Origin: a virus
Reading direction: 5' to 3' (one strand)
Virus record (IMG/VR): IMGVR_UViG_3300021956_000714
Span: 1 to 32,524 of that record
DNA: 32,524 nucleotides
Part shown: positions 16,001-24,538 of the stretch, in pieces
How positions within the stretch are numbered: the stretch's first letter is position 1
How the letters are laid out: each line of letters begins with the position of its first letter
Notes under the pieces: generated by a model
Seen by the model: the letters and a program-made list of their open reading frames with translations, nothing else
Told to the model about the DNA's origin: nothing
Databases searched by the model: none
Made by a program: the position numbers and the translations under genes

Positions 16001-18100
16001 CTTGGCGACTCAATCCGTGATGTTAAAAAAGCACTTTCAGAGGCTGGTTCTGGTGGATTAGACCCGTACTCCGAAAAAGGCGGAGCAGCGATAACAAAAC
16101 TTCAGAAGTACAGAGATGCACTTCTTGATACAGCAAACCTTGAAGCGATGGACCCAGCAAAAGGTCTTTCTGTTGCAACTAACACAATTACAGAGGGATA
16201 CCAAAGATTAGTAGCACAAATGGTTTCTGGCGGAAAGATGACAACCGACCAGGCCAAAAAAACACTTGATTCAATTGGATTTAATGTTGCAGAACTTCAA
16301 GGAACCCTAATTGGCGCTGGTGCTGCAACTGAAAAAGATGGTGGGATTGACAAAAATCTACTTAACAAAGTTGCAGAAGGAATTAATGCAAACGGAGCCG
16401 CTGCAGCGACTGATGCTATCCCTGGAATGAAAGCATTTAACGATTCATTGCTACAGCAAATGAAGGATTACTGGGGAATCAAATCTCCTTCAAAACTTGC
16501 AGAAAATAAAATTGGTAAACCTATTACCGATGGTGTTATTAAAGGTGTTTTTAATCCTGATGCAGTAAGAAATCTTGTAGAAAAAATGAAATATGCTGGC
16601 AAAAACGGTGGTGTTGGATTTGTTGAAGGCATGACAGATGGAATGGGAGCATCTGAAAAAGCACTTGCTACTCAGACATCACGACTTGCTGCATTGGCTA
16701 ATTTTTATTTGAAAAATCCAAATGCTGGAACTGGTGCGCAGTTTGGTTCTTCTCCTCCATCTTCAGATATAAACAATCTATTTAACACCGCAGGAGATGC
16801 ATTCGCTAATGCTGGAACTTCTTCAAGCGGTGGTGAGAAGAAGATTGAAACAAAAGCAGAAGCAGCAATGCAAAAGGTTATTGACAAATTTGGCAAGTTT
16901 TCTAATGCATTTGCGGCAATGATTGACAAGGTAACAAAAGATTCAAAATCAGCACTTGACTCAATCGGTGGATATATAAATGCTCAAATTCGTCTTGCAA
17001 ACTCAATGCTTGACCGCCAAAAACTTGTTATTGAACAGCAGGGTCTTGCCGCAGCCGCAGCAAAGGCTGAGCGTGAACGAGCATACGCGGCAACCAAAGT
17101 GGGTTCTAGTCTTGGCGCTCAAGTAACAGATTATGAACTGTCACGAATTGAAGAACTGCAAACTGCATATGAAGAGGCCGCACGCGCTTACGCAATGAAG
17201 CGTGGAACATTTACGGCAATGATTGACGCAGAACAGGCTTTGATGGAGGCTCGTGCTTCTGCATCTGAAGTATCACCAGATGCGATTAAGGCTGAAACTA
17301 GCGTTTTAGATGCAAAACAAGAAGAGAAAAATAAGAATCTTGAACTTGCAAAAGCAACACTTGACATTGTAACTGCCCAAGAAGAACAAGCCGCAACCGC
17401 AATTGACCTTGCTGTGAATATGGACCAAGCAAGGTTGATATTTGCACAGTTTGCCAATGAGGCAATACCTGGAGTTGCTACGAGTATTGATGACCTTGGT
17501 CTCAGGTTAAATGATGCAAATGGAACATTCCAAAGGGCGTTGCACGCATTTGGTGAGACAATATTTGGTTATATCCCAACTGCAGCAACAGAGACAACCA
17601 ACCAATCAGCAGCAACCGATACTTATGTAACTACTCCAATTGCTCCAACGGCGCCAACAACAAACCCAGCGCTGTATACGTCTCCAAACTTTGGTTTAAG
17701 GCCAGATGGAAGTTTCTACAGGTCATTTACTGCTGCGGTAAAAGCGCTTCACCCAAGTTATACGAAGAGCATCACAGAAGCAAAAACTGATTTTTGGAGA
17801 CTCTATCAACTGTATAAGTCAAAGAATATTCCTCTTGCTCGTGGCGGTATTGTCGCAAACGGGCCAATCAATGCCTTAATCGGCGAGAGCGGTCCAGAAG
17901 CAGTAATTCCTCTCCAGGGATACAGCACAAGGATTGCTCTTGAGAAACTGTTTAAGGTCAGTCAAGATAATTCCGCAATGGGCTCATATGGTTCTGGAAA
18001 CAATGTTTATATTACGGTCAATAATCCAGTTGCCGAGACATCTGAGGAGTCAATTGCTCGCCGTATGAAAGCGCTTTCAACCGCTGGTCTATTTAGGTAG
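13019..18100 (+). CDS. Tail tape measure protein
   Basis: The largest gene, 1693 residues. The N-terminal 400 residues match the TP901-type tape measure pattern (FEMSMKKIQGLVGLS, SPLELADAMYFISSAGIRG, then AAIYLRQVMSQL). A hydrophobic segment near 555-580 (MKVMAFMPEILGAMMLIATL) is a typical internal membrane-like region. Ala/Glu/Lys-rich coiled coils follow (about 1330-1490). The C-terminus ends with LARGGIVANGPINALIGESG and then PEAVIPL, a common tape measure ending. At about 1.5 Å per residue the tail would be near 250 nm. No peptidase or lysozyme domain is evident. It sits directly after the chaperone genes and 9 nt before the distal tail gene. Confidence 0.93.
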   Translation: MSNAGGSAIPPLHVQVIISATGAGAAAGAMRNTNNALSAMASQFTRSQVPIRQMGDAMRQTSSLINYTMIMPLARLGTAAIQASRNFEMSMKKIQGLVGLSAKEVQSFERDILKMAGNVARSPLELADAMYFISSAGIRGAEAVDVLKESAKAAAAGLGETKVIADALTSVINAYGEGNYSAARAADVLTAAVKEGKVEADQLAPSLGKVLPIAATFGATFEDVSAGMASLTRTGTTAGTAAIYLRQVMSQLLKPAKAAKDELYAAGTSAEEVRKNVQEHGLLDALSMLNAKLGGTDATVAVSGLTKVFGNVRALQAVLSLLGPNLEENRRIFEQVGMSAGDAAEAFRVYTETADYKFKQAISSSQTALIGLGNSLMPFATGLMQMASVLTGAVGGFFRLAQGTSILSRGFNVLLKVIGSFAFSVFAGMKMANGLFRTWGSMVRLGGHLQTVIRGITQGIRLGGQAAQASTRAFGGLTMTTQQESMALQELTFAENANNLTQREALLIGARNNGSLVERRLLTMAAARANNTMRITTDQATVAIANAGTATATFGMKVMAFMPEILGAMMLIATLASMFGAFGKKNEGLDKTVKQLGDMNTFLGDAVKMDQIDVSLNLKQNKLNFTGGALDSDTKKQIEEELSKDVQSAVAEIGKRNPGSAEAAAYAASVIKRMTGLTEESKKSLMLWFQDSLSVTPGMIAQAAAGMAPLGQEMDKVGQLVQAQFITGFQRDFGSFTPTGGPAPITEDYSKLFQEMLANTKTDVNDVNAVLSMLFDQGEIGDVGAKGRTVAAVVTGLGDELSTSFSQTKNLNTFLYGLKTMDGAIKDSTLSTEQQGQAFKTFTQGAFKEIKDIGGLTKEASGSFAAMFGNADNQKGITAFFTELGVEEETAKQITGELADGYKNLGDATPIEEFDVFNRVIQDHIDATANSISETDRQKIAIMELADTFGTGLNPAIQALADEYEMATGAIKHFEEGQKAVLGLANDFIGSQVSLGDSIRDVKKALSEAGSGGLDPYSEKGGAAITKLQKYRDALLDTANLEAMDPAKGLSVATNTITEGYQRLVAQMVSGGKMTTDQAKKTLDSIGFNVAELQGTLIGAGAATEKDGGIDKNLLNKVAEGINANGAAAATDAIPGMKAFNDSLLQQMKDYWGIKSPSKLAENKIGKPITDGVIKGVFNPDAVRNLVEKMKYAGKNGGVGFVEGMTDGMGASEKALATQTSRLAALANFYLKNPNAGTGAQFGSSPPSSDINNLFNTAGDAFANAGTSSSGGEKKIETKAEAAMQKVIDKFGKFSNAFAAMIDKVTKDSKSALDSIGGYINAQIRLANSMLDRQKLVIEQQGLAAAAAKAERERAYAATKVGSSLGAQVTDYELSRIEELQTAYEEAARAYAMKRGTFTAMIDAEQALMEARASASEVSPDAIKAETSVLDAKQEEKNKNLELAKATLDIVTAQEEQAATAIDLAVNMDQARLIFAQFANEAIPGVATSIDDLGLRLNDANGTFQRALHAFGETIFGYIPTAATETTNQSAATDTYVTTPIAPTAPTTNPALYTSPNFGLRPDGSFYRSFTAAVKALHPSYTKSITEAKTDFWRLYQLYKSKNIPLARGGIVANGPINALIGESGPEAVIPLQGYSTRIALEKLFKVSQDNSAMGSYGSGNNVYITVNNPVAETSEESIARRMKALSTAGLFR

Positions 18101-18109
18101 GATTAAATT

Positions 18110-19000
18110 ATGTCAACGCTTCTTCCAAGATTTACCGAGTGGTACACAATCAACGGTACTGAATTTGCCACGCATGGATACTGGATTAATGCTATTACAA
18201 AAAGCCATGCTGCTAAAAAAGGAAATGACATTGATGTTCCGTCAATCCACGGTGTTGCATGGAGAGAAAAACGCTACTCATCACGCACTGAAACGTGGAA
18301 TATAACAATTACTGATGCCAACCCAACAACTGGCGTTGTGCCGACCACAGAGGCTGGGCGTCGTTCCCAATTCAATGCAAATTATGACACGGTAATGACT
18401 ATTCTAACATCAACTAATCAGTTGACTATTGCACATAGCCGCATAAATGTTTCTGCTTCTGCAACAGTGGATACACGATATGGGTATGGCGAAATCATCA
18501 GCGCATTTAGTATGGATGACCATAAGGCATTGACTTATTGCGAGTTCACAGTTGATGTCGTATTTGCTGACCCAAGATGGTATGACGCTGCCAACTATTC
18601 CCCATCGCTTGTGGGAACCATATCTACTGCATCTTTAACAGCCAGCGTTTCAAACTCTGCAGCGGTAATCGGAACTGCCCCAGTTACCTATATGACTATC
18701 ACTTTTGCAGCCACAACTAACGACATCGTCAATCCACGTCTAACTAATCAGACATATTCTGCTACTTCGGTTATTGGGTATACGGGAACAGTTGCTGCTG
18801 GTACAAGCATCGTTATTGATACGGAAGCATTGACTGTAAAAACTGGAACTGGAACTAATGTTATTTCTGGTTTATATCGTTCTGGAACTCGCCAAGACTG
18901 GATGGTTTTATTTCCAACGACAAACACTTTGGTATTTAGCCAAAATACAACTGCTGGTAGGGGAACTTGCACAATCGCATATAAGAGGGCATACATCTAA
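18110..19000 (+). CDS. Distal tail (Dit)-like protein
   Basis: A 296-residue beta-rich protein directly after the tape measure. The N-terminal part (FTEWYTINGTEFATHGYWIN, then IDVPSIHGVAWREKRYSSRT and TWNITITDANP) has the 'nominal position, frame and wire' feel of Dit N-terminal domains, where a loop-rich region forms the hexameric ring. The C-terminal half (from about 190) is Thr/Ser/Val-rich with alternating strands like a galectin-type domain. It should join the tail tube to the hub. It ends with TAA at 18998-19000, and the hub ATG follows without a gap. Confidence 0.75.
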   Translation: MSTLLPRFTEWYTINGTEFATHGYWINAITKSHAAKKGNDIDVPSIHGVAWREKRYSSRTETWNITITDANPTTGVVPTTEAGRRSQFNANYDTVMTILTSTNQLTIAHSRINVSASATVDTRYGYGEIISAFSMDDHKALTYCEFTVDVVFADPRWYDAANYSPSLVGTISTASLTASVSNSAAVIGTAPVTYMTITFAATTNDIVNPRLTNQTYSATSVIGYTGTVAAGTSIVIDTEALTVKTGTGTNVISGLYRSGTRQDWMVLFPTTNTLVFSQNTTAGRGTCTIAYKRAYI

Positions 19001-22000
19001 ATGCAAACTGTTGCTTCAACTTGGGATATCCGTGTAGTTTCAGCGATGAACGCTGCGAGCGTTATCGCCTATGTTCCGCGTTGGACGTCAATTGAGTTTT
19101 CTGACCAACTAAATGATTACGGAACTGGAAAACTAACACACGATTTTAAAGATTCATTTTTTGCAGATTTTGAGTCAGCAAATGGTATGTCATTACTCAC
19201 TGGTCCATATGCGCTTCAGATTGTTCGCAATGGAACTGCTGTATTTACATTTTTTATTGAAGATGTTCAGGTTGAACGGCTTCCAGATGGCGAAACAGTA
19301 ACTATTGCTGGAAAAGGAATTGGTTCTGCTCTTGAATGGGCGGTTGTTCTTCCAGAAGGATTTTCAAATCAAGGAAGAGTTGGAACTATTAACGGTTCAT
19401 TCCCACGACTTTGGGATAGAAATTTTGTGGGGTATGAGTGGATTGTAAGAGTTGCCACCACTTCTGCTTTAACCGCAAATTATGTTGCTGGAACTGTTAC
19501 TAATGGATTCCCTGGAGATGGTGCTGAACTGCAAGGAACTACGAACGGAAGCATTAATACGGCTGGAATTGACGGAATAACAGACCTTACCGTCGGCGAC
19601 TATGTTCTTGTAAAAAATCAAACCAATCAGGCTCATAATGGTATTTATTGGATTAAAGATGTTGGTTCTATTTCAACTGTATGGCGTTTAAATCGTGCAT
19701 CTACTGCAAATGGTTTGGTTCTAGACCATCTTCAGGTTGGAAAGCAAGCATTTATTTCTGAAGGTTCAACAAATGGTTACAGCATCTTTAAACTTACATC
19801 AAATGGTGGTTTAACTTCCCCAAGTCAAATTGGAAGCGTCAATCTAGTATTTGGTGCTGATACTGATGGTGGGATAAATGGTCTTAGCGCTTTTTGGGTT
19901 TTGTTTAAAGAAGCACAAACTGGGTATGAGTATTCAGCATCCCCATCATATTTTGGCTATCCAATTACAACTAATGGCCGTGGCGGAGCATCAAATGCTG
20001 TTAGTTGGCCAATTTACTTAAATTCTGTCATTGACGCAAATAAGGGATACCTTGACTCTAAAGGTAGTGTAATCCAAGACGCTGGGCGCTTCACCGTTCC
20101 ACAAGGCAAGACAATGGGTGAAGTTATTAAGCAAGTATCAGAACAGTGCGGTCTTTCATGGCACTTTGATGCGTCTGGGTCTGTAAGTTTTGCAGTTACG
20201 CCTTTTTCTCGCAATGGTGTAGTGCGTTCTACGCCATTTGGAACCGATAGAACTTCTGGCTCAAGTGCTCTTTTATTTACGCTTCCAAGTCTTACTAATT
20301 CCGAAACAAAATCTTCAGTTACCGACCGACGAACTGTTACATATGGCTCAGACCAGCGCGGAATTGAAAAAATTGTCTCAGTAAATAAGAATACATACGG
20401 AATACGCGAATCATGGTTTGAAAACTCAGCAGTTAGTTCGCCAGCAATTATAAACTTTACTAGCGCTGCAATGCGTAAAATTGATGGCGCAAAACTTTCT
20501 CAAACAGCAAAATTCCCAGAACGAACTGGGCAGGTTGCATGGGTTGATTTCTCAGTTGGGGATAAGGTTCTAGTTGAAACAGCAATTGGGTTGTACTCCC
20601 AGCAAATCATTAGCGCAATTTCAGCACAGATATCAAACTCTAATGAACAAACTATTGAATTAACGCTTGGAGAAGTATTCCCAGACCTTGCTTCAGACCT
20701 TGAAACGCAAGGTGGCTATGGTTCATTAAATTCTTCAATTATTGCGGGATTTACTGGCCACACCCCAAATATCAATCTTCCAGCACCAATGTCTGCTTCT
20801 GTTGTAACGGCAACAACTGGAATGAGCAACAGAGTCACGGTTACTTGGGACAATACAGATAGTCGCGCATCGCAATATGAGGTTTCAGTATTCCGCGAAG
20901 GAACTATGAAGACTGGATTCTCTCTTACCCGTTCAGGAAATATCTCATCTGGTTCAAAGTCTTTGCACGGTCTAACAAATGGAATGTTGGTTAATATTTA
21001 TCCAACAAAGTCACTTCCAACAGATGATGGTTTTGCTGGATTCAATATCCCGCTTCTAAACACAAGTTCTAGTGTTATCTATTGGGCAAATCAAGGTCCA
21101 GATATTTCAACGCCAGTAACTGCTTCAGTTGCTCAAGTTCTTGAATTTTCAACAGTAATTGTTGATGGTAGCAAGAACTCAGCAACAATTGAAAATCTTT
21201 CCTCTCCAGGTTCAACATATTCGTATGTGATTACGCCAATTAACGAACTTGGCTTAAAGGGAACAACATCTACTACTCGGTCATTTGTTTCATCAAATGA
21301 ACCATTTCAACTTGTTGCATCTGCCGTGCAGTCTGCAAGTTATTCCGCTGGAACTTCTGGGTGGAGAATATCTGGAGATGGAACTGCAGAGTTTAACGGT
21401 GGTGCTTTCTCTGTTACATCAATAGATATTGGTGGTTCAGACAATACATCTTTCCATGTAAATACTGCTGGAGATATGTGGTCTGGTGCTTCTGCTTTTG
21501 TATCTGCACCATTCCGAGTATCAAATGCTGGTTACCTCACGGCTACTACTGGTGCATTTAGCGGTCAATTGGATGTTGGTAGCGGTGCTACGTCCTTCCA
21601 TGTTGACACATCTGGAAATATGTGGCTTGGAGCAACATCATATGCTTCTGCGCCATTTAAGGTTTCAAATGCTGGAAGCATGACCGCAACCACTGGAACA
21701 TTTAGCGGTGCAATTAGTGGTTCTACAATTGATATTGGTAGCGGAAACACTTCATTCCATGTAAATACATCTGGCCAACTTTGGTCTGGAAATGCTGCTT
21801 ATGCATCTGCGCCTTTTAGGGTAAACAACGATGGGACACTGTACGCAAGTTCTGGAACACTTGGCGGGTCAATGACGATAAGTTCCAGCGGAACACTTAC
21901 AACTGGTGCTGGTCTTGGCGCAACAACACTCGGTTATGTCCCTGCGTATTCTGGTGGTCGTTCTGGCGTCTTTTCAGATGGCGGCTCTAATGTCTATTCA

Positions 22001-22579
22001 TCTTTTACATACGGCGATATTTCAATTTATTCAGCCAGTAACAGATTTACAACATTAACTAGTTCTGGTTCGCGCACCAATTGTTCTGTATTTGATTTTT
22101 TTACTAACATTCAGACCAATATATATCAAATTGGTTTTAACTTTCGTGAAGATTTAGTTACTCCTGCGAACAATAGAATTTATGCTGCGGCAAATGGAAC
22201 ACAGTCTACAACTTTTTGGTTTCAAGGTGGATATACACCAAACTATTCTTCTGACAGGAGATTGAAGAGCAATATAAGGAATGTCTCAAAAGAATCATTA
22301 GATAAATTTTATTCAATAAAAACACATGAGTGGGACTGGAATGAAAATGCTGAAGAAGTTCCGCATCTGCATTTTTGGAAAGATGAACATACGGCAATTG
22401 GGGTTATCGCTGATGAAATAAAAGAGATATATCCTTATGTCGTCATTGATGGCGAAGAAGATTCCGCAGATTTTAAATATGCTACAATCTCATACTCATG
22501 GCTTGTTCCACAAATTATTTGTGTGGTTCAAGATTTGAACGCACGAATCAAAGAACTTGAGGCTAGACTAGGCGCATGA
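19001..22579 (+). CDS. Tail hub/fibre fusion with C-terminal S74 intramolecular chaperone
   Basis: A 1192-residue composite. The N-terminal part (1-150 and about 295-590) resembles the Gp37-like hub protein of actinophages (GTGKLTHDFKDSFFADF, LQIVRNGTAVFTFFIEDVQV, then IKQVSEQCGLSWHFDASGSV). A fibre-type module is inserted at about 150-295 with VGDYVLVKNQTNQAHNGIYW. Fn3-like beta segments (about 595-770) lead to three repeats of about 50 residues (808-959). The end (1083-1192) is a peptidase S74 chaperone: SSDRRLKSNIRNVS, then HTAIGVIADEIKEIYPYVV and a terminal coiled coil. S74 domains trimerise fibres and then cut themselves off. One polypeptide thus joins baseplate hub and receptor-binding fibre. 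Confidence 0.85.
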   Translation: MQTVASTWDIRVVSAMNAASVIAYVPRWTSIEFSDQLNDYGTGKLTHDFKDSFFADFESANGMSLLTGPYALQIVRNGTAVFTFFIEDVQVERLPDGETVTIAGKGIGSALEWAVVLPEGFSNQGRVGTINGSFPRLWDRNFVGYEWIVRVATTSALTANYVAGTVTNGFPGDGAELQGTTNGSINTAGIDGITDLTVGDYVLVKNQTNQAHNGIYWIKDVGSISTVWRLNRASTANGLVLDHLQVGKQAFISEGSTNGYSIFKLTSNGGLTSPSQIGSVNLVFGADTDGGINGLSAFWVLFKEAQTGYEYSASPSYFGYPITTNGRGGASNAVSWPIYLNSVIDANKGYLDSKGSVIQDAGRFTVPQGKTMGEVIKQVSEQCGLSWHFDASGSVSFAVTPFSRNGVVRSTPFGTDRTSGSSALLFTLPSLTNSETKSSVTDRRTVTYGSDQRGIEKIVSVNKNTYGIRESWFENSAVSSPAIINFTSAAMRKIDGAKLSQTAKFPERTGQVAWVDFSVGDKVLVETAIGLYSQQIISAISAQISNSNEQTIELTLGEVFPDLASDLETQGGYGSLNSSIIAGFTGHTPNINLPAPMSASVVTATTGMSNRVTVTWDNTDSRASQYEVSVFREGTMKTGFSLTRSGNISSGSKSLHGLTNGMLVNIYPTKSLPTDDGFAGFNIPLLNTSSSVIYWANQGPDISTPVTASVAQVLEFSTVIVDGSKNSATIENLSSPGSTYSYVITPINELGLKGTTSTTRSFVSSNEPFQLVASAVQSASYSAGTSGWRISGDGTAEFNGGAFSVTSIDIGGSDNTSFHVNTAGDMWSGASAFVSAPFRVSNAGYLTATTGAFSGQLDVGSGATSFHVDTSGNMWLGATSYASAPFKVSNAGSMTATTGTFSGAISGSTIDIGSGNTSFHVNTSGQLWSGNAAYASAPFRVNNDGTLYASSGTLGGSMTISSSGTLTTGAGLGATTLGYVPAYSGGRSGVFSDGGSNVYSSFTYGDISIYSASNRFTTLTSSGSRTNCSVFDFFTNIQTNIYQIGFNFREDLVTPANNRIYAAANGTQSTTFWFQGGYTPNYSSDRRLKSNIRNVSKESLDKFYSIKTHEWDWNENAEEVPHLHFWKDEHTAIGVIADEIKEIYPYVVIDGEEDSADFKYATISYSWLVPQIICVVQDLNARIKELEARLGA
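21422..21877 (+). repeat. Three ~50-residue fibre repeats (protein-level)
   Basis: Each unit reads as DIG/DVGSG, (N/A)TSFHV(N/D)T, then (M/L)W.G...(Y/F).SAPF(R/K)V and ...TAT(T)G.F/L.G. The first unit starts at 21422 (IDIGGSDNTSFHVNT), the second at about 21572 (DVGSGATSFHVDT) and the third at about 21728 (IDIGSGNTSFHVNT). Such units form beta-helical shafts ahead of S74 chaperones, and copy changes are a way to vary fibre length. Confidence 0.8.
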
Positions 22580-22725
22580 GCGAAAACGAAATCCCACAAC
22601 CAGATGTAAATGAAGTCATTAATGACCTGTCAATGCAGGTCGCGACAATGTCGCGCGAAATGGCTATCCAGCGGTCTATCATCAGCCAATTGAACAAAAA
22701 GGTTGCTGAACTAGAAACCAAATAA
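22576..22725 (+). CDS. Small coiled-coil protein after the tail fibre, 49 aa
   Basis: ATGA overlap with the fibre stop (ATG at 22576, TGA at 22577-22579); the stop is TAA at 22723-22725. The product begins MSENEIPQPDVNEVINDL and continues as one predicted amphipathic helix (AIQRSIISQLNKKVAELETK) with heptad spacing of Leu, Ile and Val. The tight coupling to the fibre suggests a fibre-associated or assembly helper. No family is recognised. It is too short for standard ORF cut-offs and could easily be missed. Confidence 0.65.
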   Translation: MSENEIPQPDVNEVINDLSMQVATMSREMAIQRSIISQLNKKVAELETK

Positions 22726-22726
22726 C

Positions 22727-22755
22727 TTGCATTCTCAATTTTGAGGATGTATAGT
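22727..22755 (+). promoter_or_regulatory. Promoter of the recombination/replication operon
   Basis: TTGCAT (22727-22732), 17 nt, TATAGT (22750-22755): the same hexamers and spacing as at 12280-12308. Here the start codon is further away (22786) and is preceded by a very strong ribosome site, aaaggagg (22774-22781), so this transcript has a leader of about 25 nt. Confidence 0.7.
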
Positions 22756-22785
22756 TGAGACTCCCAGGAAATTAAAGGAGGCATT

Positions 22786-23670
22786 ATGCCGATTAATTAT
22801 GACGATTATCTATCCACCTCTGTTCGGTGGGCTCTATTCAAAGCAGACTGGCCAGATGCCACTGTTGAATTCAGCGAAGGAACTGCAGCGGATGTAAATA
22901 TCCCCACCACATTCACAAAGAAAGACGAAAAACTTTGCATTGCAAAAGTCAGTCGTTTTACTGGTGATGACCGAGTAATCACAGCGTTTAAGTCGCAAGG
23001 TGATGTTCGTGGTGCAAAAGATACGGACTCTTGGCATGCTCTATGCTCAAAAGCAATGGGTCGCGCACTCAAGAAGGCTGGCTATCCCGACACAATGACA
23101 GACCTTCGTATTCTTCTCAAGTTCCGTGACTCAAAGAATGGCATAAAGAAGTCAGCAGTTGCCGATGTGCAGCAGAACGTAACTCAGAGCATTGAGGTTA
23201 AGTCAGCAACAATCGCTGGTTCAACAGTAGAGAACAAAGTTCCTGCAATTGAATCAAAAGAAGCACCTGCCAAAGATTCACAAAAGCCACTTATGAGTGG
23301 TTGGAAGTCTCAAGATGAGGCTGGCGATGCACACGCAACATTTAAGACGATGTGTGCCGACCTTACTCCTGATGAACTTGAAACTCTTCGTGAGGAGCAT
23401 GACAAGTTGAATGGTCGTTTATGGCCTATGGAAAAGGGTGACTTGAACAACTTGATTATTACGCTTCAAGGAATTCGCAATCTTCGCAAGGATGAAAATC
23501 TTGTTGCTTCAGCACCTCTTGTGAGTCTTATCGCAATGTTGAGCCAAGAAGCACAGAAAGAAATTGTGCTTGCTTTCGGAGACCCATCATCGTGGGATGA
23601 GATGATTTCAGAAGTTGAATATGCCCAAATGATGGACATGTACGAGGCAGTCTCAAGAGACGAAGAATGA
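22786..23670 (+). CDS. Putative ERF/Rad52-like single-strand annealing protein
   Basis: A 294-residue protein. The N-terminal half has YLSTSVRWALFKADWPDATV, LCIAKVSRFTG and KDTDSWHALCSKAMGRALKK followed by AGYP. The last segment is like the '(E)TxAxGRALxxxGY' helix of ERF/Rad52-type annealing or SSB-like phage proteins. A variable Lys/Ser/Ala linker (about 130-175) and a helical C-terminal domain (about 190-294, LTPDELETLREEHDKLNGRL) follow. It is the first gene of an operon with a HIRAN protein, replication proteins and later a RusA-like resolvase, which supports a recombination role. The family call remains tentative and another ssDNA-binding role is possible. Confidence 0.5.
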   Translation: MPINYDDYLSTSVRWALFKADWPDATVEFSEGTAADVNIPTTFTKKDEKLCIAKVSRFTGDDRVITAFKSQGDVRGAKDTDSWHALCSKAMGRALKKAGYPDTMTDLRILLKFRDSKNGIKKSAVADVQQNVTQSIEVKSATIAGSTVENKVPAIESKEAPAKDSQKPLMSGWKSQDEAGDAHATFKTMCADLTPDELETLREEHDKLNGRLWPMEKGDLNNLIITLQGIRNLRKDENLVASAPLVSLIAMLSQEAQKEIVLAFGDPSSWDEMISEVEYAQMMDMYEAVSRDEE

Positions 23671-23996
23671 CCCCAGACGCCTTCACAACCAAGGTTGTGG
23701 GCGTTTCATTCTGTGAAAATTACCCACAATCAATATTTGGTCTTGGTGCCAGCGTTGCTACAGGTTCACTTGCAGTAACGCTGGAACGAGACAAACTTAA
23801 TGCGTACGATGAAAATGCAATCAAGGTCAAGCACAAAAATTTGATGCTTGGACATATCCCCAAATTTATTGCATCTGTAATCGCAAGCGAAATAGACAAT
23901 GGAAAAAACTGGTTTGCAGAAGTTGAATCAATTCTTGTTTCAGCAGAAAATCCCGAACAACCAGGTTTAAAACTTAGATTATGGAGACAACAATGA
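23667..23996 (+). CDS. Stand-alone HIRAN domain protein
   Basis: A 109-residue protein that is almost entirely one HIRAN domain: TKVVGVSFCENYPQSI at the start, LAVTLERDKLNAYDENAIKV in the middle (the 'EP.NP.D..AI.V' motif) and LGHIPKFIASVIA (the 'G.IP...A' motif). HIRAN domains bind 3' ends of ssDNA and are usually fused to SNF2 helicases such as HLTF; here the domain is separate while a SNF2/HARP motor is encoded at 8609. ATG overlaps the previous stop by 4 nt, so it is translationally coupled to the putative annealing protein. It probably acts at stalled or damaged DNA ends. Confidence 0.85.
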   Translation: MTPDAFTTKVVGVSFCENYPQSIFGLGASVATGSLAVTLERDKLNAYDENAIKVKHKNLMLGHIPKFIASVIASEIDNGKNWFAEVESILVSAENPEQPGLKLRLWRQQ

Positions 23997-24538
23997 GCAC
24001 TGAATTAAATGGCGGAATTATTGAGATGATGGATACGCTTGCCAAAGGTGTTCGTCCTAGTGTTAGGAGTCTCCAGGATGGTACTGCAGAGATTGACCCA
24101 GATGTACTCTTCAACACCCTTATTGAAATCGGTGAACTTAAGCGTGAAATTAGAGAGGTGGAAGACTCTGTAAACGAACTCCTTGTTACATGGATGCGTC
24201 TCAACGGTGAAAAGGTTCGTGTCCACGGAAATCACACTGCAGAGCGCAAGGTTAGTTCAAGCCGAAAGAATTGGGAACATAAGACATTGTTGGAAGCAGT
24301 TGTAAACATGTCTCTCTCTCAAGATGGTGGAACTGTAATTGACCCAAATACTGGTGAACTTGTTGATTTGATAACAATAGCCAAACCAATTATAGACGTA
24401 GTTGTCAAGAATGTTACAGAAGCAGCAGCAATTCGTGACTGGCGCGTTACAGCGCTACGCGCTATGCTTCCTGGACTAAATCCAGACGACTTCTGCGAAG
24501 TAGAAAAAGCAGAAAAGATTTCCATTAGGAGAAAATAA
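23993..24538 (+). CDS. Hypothetical protein, 181 aa
   Basis: Start chosen at 23993 (MSTELNGG), which overlaps the HIRAN stop in ATGA and has ggaga 5 nt upstream; an in-frame ATG at 23981 would lack a ribosome site. A helical region (about 35-75, DVLFNTLIEIGELKREIREV) is followed by a basic stretch (HTAERKVSSSRKNWEHKTLL) and an alpha-helical C-terminus ending in ISIRRK. It has no catalytic signature. The shape, helical with a basic middle, would suit a DNA- or protein-binding accessory factor of recombination. I do not recognise the family. Confidence 0.65.
   Translation: MSTELNGGIIEMMDTLAKGVRPSVRSLQDGTAEIDPDVLFNTLIEIGELKREIREVEDSVNELLVTWMRLNGEKVRVHGNHTAERKVSSSRKNWEHKTLLEAVVNMSLSQDGGTVIDPNTGELVDLITIAKPIIDVVVKNVTEAAAIRDWRVTALRAMLPGLNPDDFCEVEKAEKISIRRK

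Noticed and set aside
23981-23992. Earlier ATG at 23981 for the 181-aa protein
   Set aside because: The later ATG at 23993 has the ggaga site and the ATGA overlap.
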